Assembly: GCF_028368935.1 (NCBI RefSeq)
Contig: NZ_JAQNDK010000004.1
Coordinates: 992,001 to 1,056,000 of the forward strand
Source: Sorangium aterium
Lineage (GTDB): Bacteria > Myxococcota_A > Polyangia > Polyangiales > Polyangiaceae
Direction of reading: 5' to 3'
DNA length: 64,000 nucleotides
The notes below the pieces were generated by a model, which saw only the letters and a list, made by a program, of their open reading frames with translations, ran no database searches and had not been told where the DNA came from. How positions within the stretch are numbered: position 1 is the first letter of the stretch; the number at the start of each line of letters is the position of its first letter. Positions 49,999-59,252 of this stretch are shown here, in pieces. The translations under genes were made by a program, and so were the position numbers.

Positions 49999-50026
49999 TT
50001 GACGCTAGCACGGACATGCATAGTAT
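49999..50026 (+). promoter_or_regulatory. Sigma-70-like promoter TTGACG-N16-TAGTAT
   Basis: TTGACG (49999-50004) and TAGTAT (50021-50026) with a 16-bp spacer form a good housekeeping promoter directed at the isomerase-GH43 operon, leaving a leader of about 155 bases. The operator abuts the -35 box. Confidence 0.6.
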
Positions 50027-50189
50027 TGAAGCGGAATACGCGGTCGGTGTTGGCGGTCCCCCGCGCGCGAGGGAGCCATGGCCGCGATCCCACGGATCCA
50101 CCCGATCGAAGGGTCGTTCGGCGGTGTCGAAGCGCTGGCGGAGGTCCAGGGTCATTCTGGCTCGAGCCCGCCTGCTCCAGGAGACAGCA

Positions 50190-51716
50190 ATGGCACAGAG
50201 TGAACCGGTGATTTTGGGCTTCATGGGCAACCGGGGCTTCTTTCCGACGGAGTTCGCCGAGGAGGGAGCGAAAGCCACCCAGTCGGCGGTGGGCCGTGTG
50301 CTCGGCGAGCGCGTGCGCTACGTCGATCTCGGCAACGTCGAGACCTACGCCGACGCGCGCGCGGCCGCGGGCGTCGCCCAGCAGTACCGCCGCGATCCCG
50401 ACGGCGGAGGGGCCATTGGCGTCATCTGCTCGATGTACAATTTCTCCGATGAAAACGGGATCCGGGACTTCCTGCGGCTGGCCGACCTCGATGTGCCGGT
50501 GCTGCTGCACACAGAGCCTGACGTGCGCGGTCTGGGGCGCATGGGACAGAAGGGCCGGCGGGACGGGGCGTGCGGGCGCTTTTCGGCCGCCAACGCGCTC
50601 CGCCACATCGGCTACCCGTACACCCTCACGTCCAGGCATTGCGAGGCCGTGAGCTCGGCGGCCTTCGCGGACGATCTCCACGCCTTCTACGCGAGCTGCG
50701 TATTGGCATCGAAGTTCCGTCGCCGGGGCCGCGGCGTGCGCCTCGGGCTCGTGGGCTCGGGGCCCGACGCGTTCCAGACGGTCACCAACGTCTCCACCGA
50801 GCTGCTGGGGCACATGGGCCTGAGCACGGTCGGCCTGGAGCTCATCGCGCTCGATCGACAGATGCGCAAGGTCTCGCCGCGCGAGCTATCCACTCAGCTG
50901 GAAGCGGTCTCCGGCTACATGGCGGCGGCTGACGTTCCGCGCGCCTCGCTGGAGGCGATCGCCCGGATGGGCGTCGTCTTCGATCGCTTCGTGAAAGAGA
51001 ATGACCTCGACGGCATCGCGGTGCGCTGTTGGACGGAGATGCAGAAGTACCAGATTGGCGGAGAGGTGGGCGTGATGCCCTGCACCTGCATGAGCATGCT
51101 TTCCGACAAGCTCATCCCCGCCGCCTGCGAGACCGACATCGCGGGCTGGATGGGGATGTACATGCTCCAGTGCGCTTCCGGGCTCGTGCCGCTGCTGGGC
51201 GACTGGAACAACATGTACGATGACGAGCGCGAGGAGGTGGATCTCTTCCACTGCGGCGTCTGGGCCAAGAGCGTGATGCGCCCCGGCGCCCGCATCACCC
51301 GCCAGGAGATCCTGGCCACCCAGGCCGACATCGGCGCGGAGAACACCTGGGGCGCTGTCGACGGCGAGCTCAAGGCGGGCACCTGCGCCTTTCTGAGACC
51401 TTGCACCAACGCGCGCGAAGGCAGCGTGTTCCTCTACGGCGGGGTGGGCCGGGTCAGCGAGGAGGGCATCGACACGTTCGGCACGCGCGGCCGCATCCAC
51501 ATCCCGCGCATTCAGGAGCTCTTTCGCTATCTGACGCAGCCCGAGCGGGCGGTGGAGCACCACACCGCCCTCGTGGTCGGGACGCACAAGAACATCGGGC
51601 TGACGATGAAGGCGATTCGAGACGCGGTGCCCTACATCAATGCCCAGGCGGGCCTCGGCCGCGGCGGCCAGGCGCTTGTTGATTTCCACGAGCACAGCCA
51701 GGTGGGCGAGCTCTGA
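50190..51716 (+). CDS. L-fucose/L-arabinose isomerase-family protein
   Basis: 508 residues. It reads like the FucI/AraA fold: VILGFMGNRGFFPTEFAEEG at the start, GVICSMYNFSDENGIRDFLR, DVPVLLHTEPD, then DGIAVRCWTEMQKYQIGGEV, GVMPCTCMSMLSDKLIPAACETD (split by me), and the C-terminal RGRIHIPRIQELFRYLTQPE and HHTALVVG. These enzymes interconvert aldoses and ketoses using Mn2+. The neighbouring GH43 suggests arabinose or another pentose (inference). A good CAGGAGACAG ribosome site sets the ATG at 50190. Operator and promoter lie upstream; the GH43 gene follows after 143 bp. Confidence 0.88.
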   Translation: MAQSEPVILGFMGNRGFFPTEFAEEGAKATQSAVGRVLGERVRYVDLGNVETYADARAAAGVAQQYRRDPDGGGAIGVICSMYNFSDENGIRDFLRLADLDVPVLLHTEPDVRGLGRMGQKGRRDGACGRFSAANALRHIGYPYTLTSRHCEAVSSAAFADDLHAFYASCVLASKFRRRGRGVRLGLVGSGPDAFQTVTNVSTELLGHMGLSTVGLELIALDRQMRKVSPRELSTQLEAVSGYMAAADVPRASLEAIARMGVVFDRFVKENDLDGIAVRCWTEMQKYQIGGEVGVMPCTCMSMLSDKLIPAACETDIAGWMGMYMLQCASGLVPLLGDWNNMYDDEREEVDLFHCGVWAKSVMRPGARITRQEILATQADIGAENTWGAVDGELKAGTCAFLRPCTNAREGSVFLYGGVGRVSEEGIDTFGTRGRIHIPRIQELFRYLTQPERAVEHHTALVVGTHKNIGLTMKAIRDAVPYINAQAGLGRGGQALVDFHEHSQVGEL

Positions 51717-51859
51717 GGTCGCGCCGCGCAGCTCGTCCCTCGCCGAGCGCACCCGCGCGGCGCGTGGCAGGACATGGCGACGCCGGGACCGAGCGCGTCC
51801 GGCATGGGCGGGCGCGCGTCGCTGGCCCCGATCGCCGACGTCACGGAGGAGCCCGCCGC

Positions 51860-53314
51860 ATGAACGCCGAAGCCACGCCGTTGCGCCTGCGGACGCCGCC
51901 CGGCGCGCCGTTCGCCTTCGAGATCGCGGTCGAGGTCCGGGGGCCCCGCGGCTTCCGGGTGATCGAGCCCGGGCGGGGCGCGCGGAGCTATGCGCTCGCC
52001 CGGGCGGAGCAGCCGGACTACCTCGACCTCTTCGAGGCGCTGGCGCGGGACTTCGGCGCCCGCATGCCGCTGGCCCGCACCCCGCCGCCGCCGCGGAACG
52101 GCGGGCCGACGCTGCGCCCCCTGCTGACCGAGCCGGTCGCGCCGGAGATCCTCTACGGCTATGGCGACCCCTGCGTGGTGCGGGTGGGCGAGGGCGAATG
52201 GCGCTTGCTTGTGACCTCGAACGACGCGCCGAACGCCTTTCCCATCCTGGCCTCTCGCGATCTGGTCACCTGGCAGCTGACCGGGTTCGTCTTCCCGGAG
52301 GGACGCGCGCCCGCCTGGGCGCTGACCGGTCCCAACCAGGCAGACTTCTGGGCTCCGGAGATGCACCGGGTCGCGGACGCGTACTGGCTCTGCTTCACGG
52401 CCCGCATGCAGGACCGCTCGCTCGCGATCGGCCTCGCCAGATCCGAGGGCCCGGATGGCCCGTTCAACGCGGATGAAGCGCCGATCGTCACCGGGGACGT
52501 GATCGACGCCCACATCCTCGTGGACGCCCGCGGCGCGCCCTGGCTGGTCTGGAAGAAGGACGACAACGGCGTGTGGCCGCGCAAGCTGGCCGCCTTGCTC
52601 CACCGGGAGCCCGCCAGGGTGAACGAGCTCTTCGCCGCCCCGGAGGACCAGCGCACCGCGGTCCTGGCGCTGACGCTGTGGCCGTGGGCGGAGACCCTCG
52701 AGCCCATGGAGCAGTTCTTCGTCTTGCAGCCCCTGATCGAGGCGGCGACGGCGGAGTTCACGCGATTCGCGGGGCGGCTCGAGAAGCTCGGGGGGCGCGC
52801 GCGCGGCGCGGAAGCGGCGGAGATCGCCGCGATCGCGCGGGCGCTCAGGACCCGCATCCACGCCCAGCGCCTGTCGGCGGACGGCCGCTCGCTGGAAGGG
52901 GAGCCCGCCGTCATCCTCGAGAACGATCAGCCCTGGGAGGCGCACCTCATCGAGGGCGTCTGGATCACCCAGGAGGGCGGGCGCTATCACCTGCTCTACG
53001 CCGGCAACGACTTCTCGACCGCGCACTACGGCATCGGCGCGGCCGTGGCGGACGCGCCCACGGGGCCCTACCGCAAGTCGTCGGAGGTCCTCCTGAGCTC
53101 CAGCGCGGAATGGTGGGGGCCAGGGCACCCGTCCGTGGCGATCGGCCCCGACGGGCTTCACCACATCTTCCTTCACGCCTTCCGCCCGGGGGTGGCGGGA
53201 TACAAGGCCTTTCGCGCGTTGCTCGCCGCCCCGATCCGCTTCGAGGGCGGCGTCATCTCGCTGGACGGATCCTGGCTCCGGCGGACCTGCCTCGGCCGCG
53301 AGCGGCCGGCGTGA
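51860..53314 (+). CDS. GH43-family glycoside hydrolase (arabinofuranosidase/xylosidase type)
   Basis: 484 residues without a signal peptide, so probably cytoplasmic. The five-bladed propeller of clan GH-F is visible through its catalytic trio: base D103 in GYGDPCVVRV, pKa modulator D216 in VIDAHILVD, and acid E365 in LIEGVWIT. Blade motifs include FPILASRDLVTWQLTGFVFP, NQADFWAPEMHRV, YHLLYAGNDFSTAHYGIGAA and WWGPGHPSV. A helical insert (about 265-335) is unusual. GH43 enzymes release arabinose or xylose by inversion from imported oligosaccharides, which suits the adjacent isomerase. ATG 51860 follows GGAGGAGC. Confidence 0.9.
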   Translation: MNAEATPLRLRTPPGAPFAFEIAVEVRGPRGFRVIEPGRGARSYALARAEQPDYLDLFEALARDFGARMPLARTPPPPRNGGPTLRPLLTEPVAPEILYGYGDPCVVRVGEGEWRLLVTSNDAPNAFPILASRDLVTWQLTGFVFPEGRAPAWALTGPNQADFWAPEMHRVADAYWLCFTARMQDRSLAIGLARSEGPDGPFNADEAPIVTGDVIDAHILVDARGAPWLVWKKDDNGVWPRKLAALLHREPARVNELFAAPEDQRTAVLALTLWPWAETLEPMEQFFVLQPLIEAATAEFTRFAGRLEKLGGRARGAEAAEIAAIARALRTRIHAQRLSADGRSLEGEPAVILENDQPWEAHLIEGVWITQEGGRYHLLYAGNDFSTAHYGIGAAVADAPTGPYRKSSEVLLSSSAEWWGPGHPSVAIGPDGLHHIFLHAFRPGVAGYKAFRALLAAPIRFEGGVISLDGSWLRRTCLGRERPA

Positions 53315-53665
53315 AGTGCGCCACACGCGCGCGAAGACGCGAAGACTGGCCACCAAACGTCCCGGCGCGCCGCTGCACGGCGCCGTTGCGCTCCACGAGC
53401 CCGCTCGGTACCCTCGGGGGGAAAAATGACGTCCACCGCGCCGCAGGGCTGCTGCGAGAGGAGCCATGTCCACCGTCCGGCTCCCCCTCTGACCAGAGCC
53501 CTGCCTCCTGCCGCCGCTCTCCCTGGCCCGATGAACAAACGGCGCGGTGCCCCGTCCCCCTCCAAGGCATGTTGCGCTCAGCGGCGCACACCGACATGCG
53601 GATCAAGCACCACGCCAGGGCCGAACGCCGTGGCTTCCTAGACCGATGAAAGGAGTTCTGACGAC
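53315..53665. other. 351-bp intergenic region, nothing recognised
   Basis: Between GH43 and DUF2147. Open frames are Pro/Arg/Cys-rich without motifs. No terminator with a clear stem was identified. Confidence 0.45.
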
Positions 53666-54112
53666 ATGAAGAGGTTCCTGGCTCTTTGGGCCGCCTTGGG
53701 TTGCTCCCTCACCACGTCGCTCGTGCTCGCGGATCCTCTCCCTGTGACCGGCCAGTGGCGGACGATCGATGAGCAGGGGGTCGAGCAGTCGGTGGTAGAG
53801 ATCTACGAGAAGGGCGGGAAGATATTCGGCAAGATCGTGAGCCTGAAGCAGCCGCTCGACGAGAAGGGGAAGCCGAAGATCTGCACCGCCTGTGAGGGAG
53901 CCGACAAGAACAAGCCCATCGTGGGGCTCGTCATCATCAGGAACATGGTCCGCGATGACGACGAGTACGATGACGGTACGATCCTGGATCCGAACAACGG
54001 CGAGACCTATAGCTGCAAGCTCGAGGCGATCGAGGGCGGGAAGAAGCTGAAGGTGCGCGGCTTTTTGGGCATCTCCCTCCTCGGCAGGACCCAGACCTGG
54101 CTGAAGAAGTAA
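53666..54112 (+). CDS. Exported DUF2147 protein
   Basis: 148 residues. Sec signal peptide (FLALWAALGCSLTTSLVLA) followed by the DUF2147 pattern: VTGQWRTIDEQGVEQSVVEI, GGKIFGKIVSLKQP, CTACEGADKNKPIVGL, GTILDPNNGETYSCKLE, LKVRGFLGISLLGRTQTW. DUF2147 proteins are small periplasmic beta-barrel-like proteins of unknown role. Base composition is lower in GC than neighbouring genes, which hints at later acquisition. A GAAAGGAG ribosome site lies upstream. Confidence 0.9.
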   Translation: MKRFLALWAALGCSLTTSLVLADPLPVTGQWRTIDEQGVEQSVVEIYEKGGKIFGKIVSLKQPLDEKGKPKICTACEGADKNKPIVGLVIIRNMVRDDDEYDDGTILDPNNGETYSCKLEAIEGGKKLKVRGFLGISLLGRTQTWLKK

Positions 54113-54199
54113 AATCCCTAGATAACGAGTGAGGTGAGGCACGTGGGATGTGCGGTGCGACTCTCACGACCGTGGGGTTGCTGCTGAGCATGTGTCCGC

Positions 54200-54369
54200 A
54201 CGGCGGCGACGTGGTGCGCGAGAGGCGGCGGCCACCGCCACGCTGCCTCCATCATTTCGTACGTCACCCGGCCAAAGAGGAGGGCGTCGGCCTGGGCGAT
54301 GTCCTCGACCGCGTGACGATGCAAGTCTTCGTCCGCGGGTATTGCACGATGCTCGCAGCACCCGTCCAA
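54200..54369 (-). pseudogene. Fragment of a RibD-C/DHFR-like family gene
   Basis: The reverse frame reads PADEDLHRHAVEDIAQADAL and LLFGRVTYEMMEAAWR, the characteristic stretch of 'dihydrofolate reductase family' proteins, which are normally about 190 residues. The N-terminal part (the V-S-L-D-G start) and everything after the match are missing, so this is a truncated remnant. Confidence 0.7.
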
Positions 54370-54425
54370 TGTGACGTTGGATCGAGGCGCGCCGCGAAGC
54401 GGCGTCGGCTTGAATGAACAGTACG

Positions 54426-54761
54426 CTACTGGCGGTAGGACTGAAATCGCACTTGCGACCCGTAGATGATCTCGCCTTGGTTGATTCGATGCTCCAGCTC
54501 GTCAAGCTGACGCATGATGGCCTTGTAGTGTCGCACCCAATGAACGACGTTGAACAGGCCAAGGACGACGAAGACGCCACTGCACATGGTTGTAACGGCC
54601 ACGAGCTCGGGTCCATACAGGGCATAAGTGAGCCCTGCTGCCACAGCAGCGACAGCAAGCCAGCACAAGGCGGCTGTTGCAACGACGCGCCGGGCGGTGC
54701 CGGCCGTGATGCTCCGCACCCGGTCCAGGTTATCAAGCTTGATGATGTCGCTGTCTTCCAT
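54426..54761 (-). CDS. Small two-helix membrane protein
   Basis: 111 residues. Two hydrophobic helices (about 27-47, ATAALCWLAVAAVAAGLTY; about 53-73, VAVTTMCSGVFVVLGLF) joined by a short loop, then a charged helix (RQLDELEHRINQGEIIY). No family recognised. Base composition is clearly less GC-rich than the surrounding genes, suggesting horizontal gain. The start has no strong ribosome site, so expression is uncertain. Confidence 0.65.
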   Translation of the reverse strand: MEDSDIIKLDNLDRVRSITAGTARRVVATAALCWLAVAAVAAGLTYALYGPELVAVTTMCSGVFVVLGLFNVVHWVRHYKAIMRQLDELEHRINQGEIIYGSQVRFQSYRQ

Positions 54762-54897
54762 GGCGGCCCAACTATCCGTCGATCGGTCGACCGAAGCCGC
54801 CGGACCAGGTCTTTCTAGCTCGTCGCCTTTTGCGACTCCCTGACTCCTCCGGCGTCCAGGAGGGCTTCGGGATCGCGTCGCGAGTGCCCATGGGAGC

Positions 54898-55482
54898 TCA
54901 CCATGTGACGCGGTAGGTACAGGAGTCGGCGCCGCGCTTCCGCGACGGGCGGGACTCGTCGAGCACGACGTCGACGCGCGGCCTGACCCCGCGCGACGCC
55001 GCTCGCCGCGCCGTGCCGAGCAGGATCCCGCGATCGAGCTCCGAGGGATAAGGCGTATCGCAGACGATGATGATCTGGTGCTTCTCCGGATGACAGCGAT
55101 AGTGGCCGATCCCCTCCCGCATGACGCCGGTCGCCGGATCGAACATCACCTCTCCGTCAAGCCTGTGATTCATGTGGTATGCCACGTCGATCATCTGGAG
55201 GGCGTCCACCATGGTCGGCGGCATGGCCGGCCACACGGCGTGATCCACGAGCGCCTTCCCGATGGCGAGCAGCGTATGGTCGCCGCTCGCCCGGGCCACG
55301 CCCTTCAGCAGGTCGAGGAGCATCTGGAGCGGGTACCACTCGCCCGCGACCAGCTCAGGTACGCCCAGCGTCGAGAGCACCTTCTTCCCGATGTCTCCGT
55401 GCGCCCCGAGAGCCGCGGCGACCGACGCGAAGGCGGTCCCGGAGCCCTCGAGCCCGGGATGAGGAGAGACGTAGTTAGCCAT
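54898..55482 (-). CDS. Unrecognised 194-residue protein, possibly V4R/HNOB-like fold
   Basis: The chain reads VAAALGAHGDIGKKVLSTLG, GEWYPLQMLLDLLKGVARAS, MIDVAYHMNHRLDGEVMFD, GIGHYRCHPEKHQIIIVCDT and a final DSCTYRVTW. The layout (helical first half, then 'G-x-x-x-C-x-Y-x-V-x-W' at the end) recalls V4R or haem-NO-binding-like proteins frequent in myxobacteria, but I cannot prove it. No signal peptide or membrane segment. Start ATG 55482 lacks a clear ribosome site; the frame is open to 55641. Confidence 0.7.
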   Translation of the reverse strand: MANYVSPHPGLEGSGTAFASVAAALGAHGDIGKKVLSTLGVPELVAGEWYPLQMLLDLLKGVARASGDHTLLAIGKALVDHAVWPAMPPTMVDALQMIDVAYHMNHRLDGEVMFDPATGVMREGIGHYRCHPEKHQIIIVCDTPYPSELDRGILLGTARRAASRGVRPRVDVVLDESRPSRKRGADSCTYRVTW

Positions 55483-55727
55483 ATTTGCTGGTGGTTGAGG
55501 CGCTCCTCCTGCCGACGATCGACGATATCGAACATCGCGCGACACCGCAAGGTGCCCTGCTCCCGGGCGCCGGAGCCCCGGCAGCCCCGCCGGCGAGCCA
55601 AGCGATGTTCGTGAGCTCGACGCTCGGCCTCGTCCGGTCATCGGCTGTCCGGGGCGTTCGCTCGTTGGTCCGCACGCCCGAGAGCGGCGCTGTCGCAGAT
55701 CGCCCCCTGACGCGGCGGCGCTCAGCG

Positions 55728-56090
55728 CTAGGGGCGGATCACCGACATGAGCGCGCTCCGCATCGTGCTGTAGGTCTTCGCGTCAGCCGGCGCCGCGTCC
55801 ACCGCCGTCATGGCCCTGGCCACCGCGGGCTGGATGCCGCATATCCGGCTCTCGGCGCCGAGCAGCGCCACGGCGCGGGAGATCTTCGCGAGGTGATCCG
55901 CGGTGGCGGCGTCGATCGCCTCGACGCCCGCGTGATCGAGGATCCCGCAACGGGCCTGCGTCCGCACGAGCGCGCCGAGGACATCCTCGGCGCATACACG
56001 TCGGCGAGCTCCTCCGGGACATGATAGCTCGTGAAGCGGCCCCCCGGATCGAGCGTGAAGACCACCTCGCTGTTTGACGACAGGATCGCG
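55728..56090 (-). pseudogene. Broken PAS-STAS (RsbR-like) regulator gene
   Basis: From about 56090 the reverse frame reads ILSSNSEVVFTLDPGGRFTS and YHVPEELADVYA, the start of a PAS domain. There the frame slips: adding one base (CCN-GAG) continues as EDVLGA and then LVRTQARCGILDHAGVEAID, DHLAKISRAVALLGAES and GIQPAVARAM, a STAS domain as in RsbR-type anti-sigma antagonists. The middle of the PAS domain is also absent. So the gene has a single-base deletion and an internal deletion. The STAS part ends at the stop at 55728. Confidence 0.7.
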
Positions 56091-56149
56091 CCCGCCGCCG
56101 CTCCTCGCTCTCAAGCCAGGTCCGGGACGAGCAGCTCGGGCGGCAGCCC

Positions 56150-57934
56150 TCACTTGGGCTCGTCGCGCTTCCGGAACCACTTGGAGAGGTAGCGCTCTCC
56201 GAGGTCGATGAAGGCTTCGCGCATCATGGCCTCGTAGACGATGGCTTCGAGGATCCCAGGGCGCGGGGAGGGGGTCTGCTGCTGGATGAGCCCGGCCGGG
56301 ACCCGCCGCGCGCTCTTGTGGCTCATGAGCAGCGGCTCCGCGTCTCCGGGCAGGATGAACTCCGCTTTGAAGAAGAACTTGAGCCCCATGATGATGATCT
56401 GCGGCTTCTTGCTGGCATGGGCGATCCCGGACGGCTCGACGCGATAGCTCACCACGAGGGAGGGGGAGGTCACCGAGAGCTGCTCCTCTGCTGCGGAGCC
56501 CTCGAAGGGCGGGCCTGGCTCGAAGGTGACGAGCTCCGGCTGGAACCCCCGCGCGAGCCCCTCCGCCAGGGCCGTCGCGGTCCGCTTCTCCTGGGGATCG
56601 AGGCGGGTCGCATCCACGTAGCGCGAGGGCAGGGACGCACCGCCGCTGAACATCGGGATCTTCCGGACGATATCGTCGGCGCGCTCCAGGTCCTGCGACG
56701 GAAGCCGCCGGAAGCGGACCTGGACGGCCGGGCCGCGGAGGCCCTGCGGCGTGCTCCTGGGCCCCACGCGCTCCGCGTAGGCGAGGAGCCGCCGCGCGAA
56801 ATCCGCGTTCTGCTCGCTCCCTTCGGGCATCTCGCTCTTGTACCGATCGAGCGCGCGCACATAGAGCGCGTGCCTGGCGTCATTGAAGGCCTTGTCCAGG
56901 CCGTGCTTCGGGTAGCGCTCCGCGAACGCCAGCAGCGCCGCGAGCGTCCCCACCTCCCGCGCCCGCTCGAGCTCCGCGGCGAGCGCGGCGCGGCGGGCCG
57001 CGGCGACCTCGGCCTGGATGCCCGTCGTCGGGTACGCGCGGATGAAGTCGTCGATGGCCTCCACCGAGCCTCTCGCCGCCGCGAGGCGCAGCTCGGCCCG
57101 CGGCAGCAGCACCTGCGAGACGGCGTCCCCGTGGCCGCGGCCGCGCGTGAGGTAGCTCTGGTACGCGGCCACGTCGTCGCGCTCCCGCGCCGCGGTGTAC
57201 ATCCGAGCGTCGCTCATCCGGTTGCGGAGGACGAAGAGCCCCAGGCCGAGGGCCACGCCGACCGCGGCCGCGAGGAGCCATGCATAGCTGTGCCACCCCG
57301 GGACCTCGCGCGAGAGCGGGATGGGCGACGCGAACGGGCTCTCGATGGCAGGCGGCTCGAACGGATCGAGCCGGCGCAGCTCCGCGGGGTCGGGCTTCGC
57401 TTTCATGCGGCTGCACGCCGCTTCGACCTCCCGGATCACGTCGCCCGAGCGCGACGGGTCCTCGAGGGGAAAGGCGTGCTGCGTGCCGCCGAACGTGAGG
57501 ACCACGGCGCCGCGAGGTGTCGCCGAGACGCGCGAGAGCTCCGCGAGCGAGAAGACCCGGAGCCTGTGGTCGCGCGCGTCGATCAGGTTCGCGGGGAAGA
57601 CGAACAGGCCGGGCGTGAACGGCAGCGTGATGAGATCGGCGTTGTAGGCGAGCGCCCGGAGCACGCCGATGACGGTGGTCGCGGCGAGCAGCACGTACGC
57701 GGCGGCCGCCGCCGTCGGGTGGAGCGCGAGAGCGCTGTTGACGTCGCCGAAGCCGGCCGCACAGAGCGCCGCCAGGAGGAGGCCCGCCGCCGCGCTGACC
57801 GCGAGCCAAGCCACGATGGTGTGCCGAGTCCCGAACCGGCTGACGATCGGCGCCGGCGCGAACCGCCCGCGGAACGCCTCGATCACGCCGTCCTGAATGG
57901 CACGCGGAAGCTTGTAGAAATTGATCTCGTTCAT
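56150..57934 (-). CDS. Large unrecognised membrane protein
   Basis: 594 residues. Starts MNEINFYKLPRAIQDGVIEA. Two transmembrane helices at about 38-60 and 72-95 enclose a short loop. A soluble PH-like segment follows (LFVFPANLIDARDHRLRVFS, GAVVLTFGGTQHAFPLEDPS), resembling bacterial PH or photosystem-assembly-type membrane-proximal domains. TM3 lies at about 216-236. The C-terminal half is helical (AYQSYLTRGRGHGDAVSQVL, TLAALLAFAERYPKHGLDKA), like tetratricopeptide-type hairpins, and ends in a beta-rich part. I do not recognise the family. Start 57934 is preceded by GGGAGC. Confidence 0.8.
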   Translation of the reverse strand: MNEINFYKLPRAIQDGVIEAFRGRFAPAPIVSRFGTRHTIVAWLAVSAAAGLLLAALCAAGFGDVNSALALHPTAAAAAYVLLAATTVIGVLRALAYNADLITLPFTPGLFVFPANLIDARDHRLRVFSLAELSRVSATPRGAVVLTFGGTQHAFPLEDPSRSGDVIREVEAACSRMKAKPDPAELRRLDPFEPPAIESPFASPIPLSREVPGWHSYAWLLAAAVGVALGLGLFVLRNRMSDARMYTAARERDDVAAYQSYLTRGRGHGDAVSQVLLPRAELRLAAARGSVEAIDDFIRAYPTTGIQAEVAAARRAALAAELERAREVGTLAALLAFAERYPKHGLDKAFNDARHALYVRALDRYKSEMPEGSEQNADFARRLLAYAERVGPRSTPQGLRGPAVQVRFRRLPSQDLERADDIVRKIPMFSGGASLPSRYVDATRLDPQEKRTATALAEGLARGFQPELVTFEPGPPFEGSAAEEQLSVTSPSLVVSYRVEPSGIAHASKKPQIIIMGLKFFFKAEFILPGDAEPLLMSHKSARRVPAGLIQQQTPSPRPGILEAIVYEAMMREAFIDLGERYLSKWFRKRDEPK

Positions 57935-58398
57935 CGCGCTGCTCCCACTCGGCGCCGGAGCCTGGCGCCCTTCCACGCCTCGACCTGCCGATCGACCCTA
58001 ATGCATTTCGCGCCGAGCTCCGAGACCGGAGATGGCCACTCCTTGCAGCAGGAGTGTGCAGCAAGGCATCGACTTCTGCTCCTCTGGCACTTGTGCAGTC
58101 TCGTCGGCGCGGGCGCTGCGTCGGCGACGAGCCCCGGGAGGGCGGCTGGAGCGCGCCGGGGCTGGCGGCTCCGGTGCCGCCGCTTCCGGGGGCGGCGCGC
58201 CGGGCCGCAGCGGCGCCGGCTGGTGCACCTTCGAGGCCAGGAACGGCTCTCGCCGCTGCCCATGGCGGAGCCGCGCCGCCGGGTCGCGGGCGGAGCGCCA
58301 CCGCGCCGTGCGCCGCGAGTGTCATGTTGCAATTTCGCAGATCCGATCGGCATGGGTATGCGTTCCTGACGTCAGCGCCCATGGGTATCTTCTCTGCC
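57935..58398. other. 464-bp intergenic region, nothing recognised
   Basis: Between divergent genes. Open frames on both strands are Ala/Pro/Arg-rich without motifs. It contains the promoters of the membrane protein and reductase genes. Confidence 0.45.
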
Positions 58399-59244
58399 AT
58401 GAAGATCGCGATTCTGGGGCCTGGTGCTATCGGGAGCACGTTTGCGTGGCATCTGTCGCGGGCTGGGCACGACGTCACGGTCGTGGCTCGTGGCGCGCGC
58501 CTCCGCTGGCTCGAGGAGGAGCGGGCCATCGTGCGAGGCGACGGCGAACGCGCAGGCGTGACGGTCGCCTCCTCGCTCGACGCCGCCACGCCGTGGGACA
58601 TCGTGCTCGTCACGGTGCTCTCACCGCAGGTCGCGGCCGTGCTGCCGGCCCTGCGCGCGAGCGCGGCACGGCGCGTGATGTTCATGTTCAACACCTTCGA
58701 GCGGCTGGAGCCGCTGCGCGACGCCGTCGGGGCCGAGCGATTCCGCTTCGGGTTCCCGGGCGGCGTGTTCACGCTCCTCATCGACGGTCGGATTCACCCG
58801 CAGGTGCGGGCGGGCACCACGGTCGACGACGCCGACGTGGCGCAGCTGTTCAACGCGGCCGGCGTCCCCACGGTCGTCGAGCGCGACATGCAGAGCTGGC
58901 TTCGCAGCCACGCGGCGATGGTCGCGCCGCTGATGTCTATCGGCGTGATCGTCCATGCCCGCGGCGCGGGCGTGACGTGGGAGGAAGCCGCGACCCACGC
59001 GCGCGCCTTCGCGGCCGGATTCGAGATCGTGCGCGCCCACGGCAACGCCATCCTCCCGACGGCCATCGGCGTGTCGGCGAGGCTCCCCCGCGTCGTCGTG
59101 ACGGCGCTGCTCTGGATGATGAGCCGCACGAAGATGTCGAGCGATCTCGGCAGGCTCGGGGCCGCGGAGCCCCGGATGCTCATCGACATGATGAACACGG
59201 CCGCTCCCCAGCTCGCGGCCCCGCTCCTGGCCATCCGGCCGTAG
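58399..59244 (+). CDS. Ketopantoate reductase (PanE/ApbA)-family protein
   Basis: 281 residues. N-terminal Rossmann motif MKIAILGPGAIGSTFAWHLS and TVVARGARLRWLEE; then WDIVLVTVLSPQVAAVLPAL and the C-terminal helical domain (VVERDMQSWLRSHAAMVAPL). The family reduces 2-dehydropantoate with NADPH for pantothenate synthesis. The usual Lys (acid/base, in 'K-x-x-x-N') is not obvious here, as the region reads SWLRSHAAMVAPL, so it may act on another 2-oxo acid. Start MKIAIL at 58399; an in-frame ATG at 58381 is an alternative. Confidence 0.85.
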   Translation: MKIAILGPGAIGSTFAWHLSRAGHDVTVVARGARLRWLEEERAIVRGDGERAGVTVASSLDAATPWDIVLVTVLSPQVAAVLPALRASAARRVMFMFNTFERLEPLRDAVGAERFRFGFPGGVFTLLIDGRIHPQVRAGTTVDDADVAQLFNAAGVPTVVERDMQSWLRSHAAMVAPLMSIGVIVHARGAGVTWEEAATHARAFAAGFEIVRAHGNAILPTAIGVSARLPRVVVTALLWMMSRTKMSSDLGRLGAAEPRMLIDMMNTAAPQLAAPLLAIRP

Positions 59245-59252
59245 CGTCCAGC

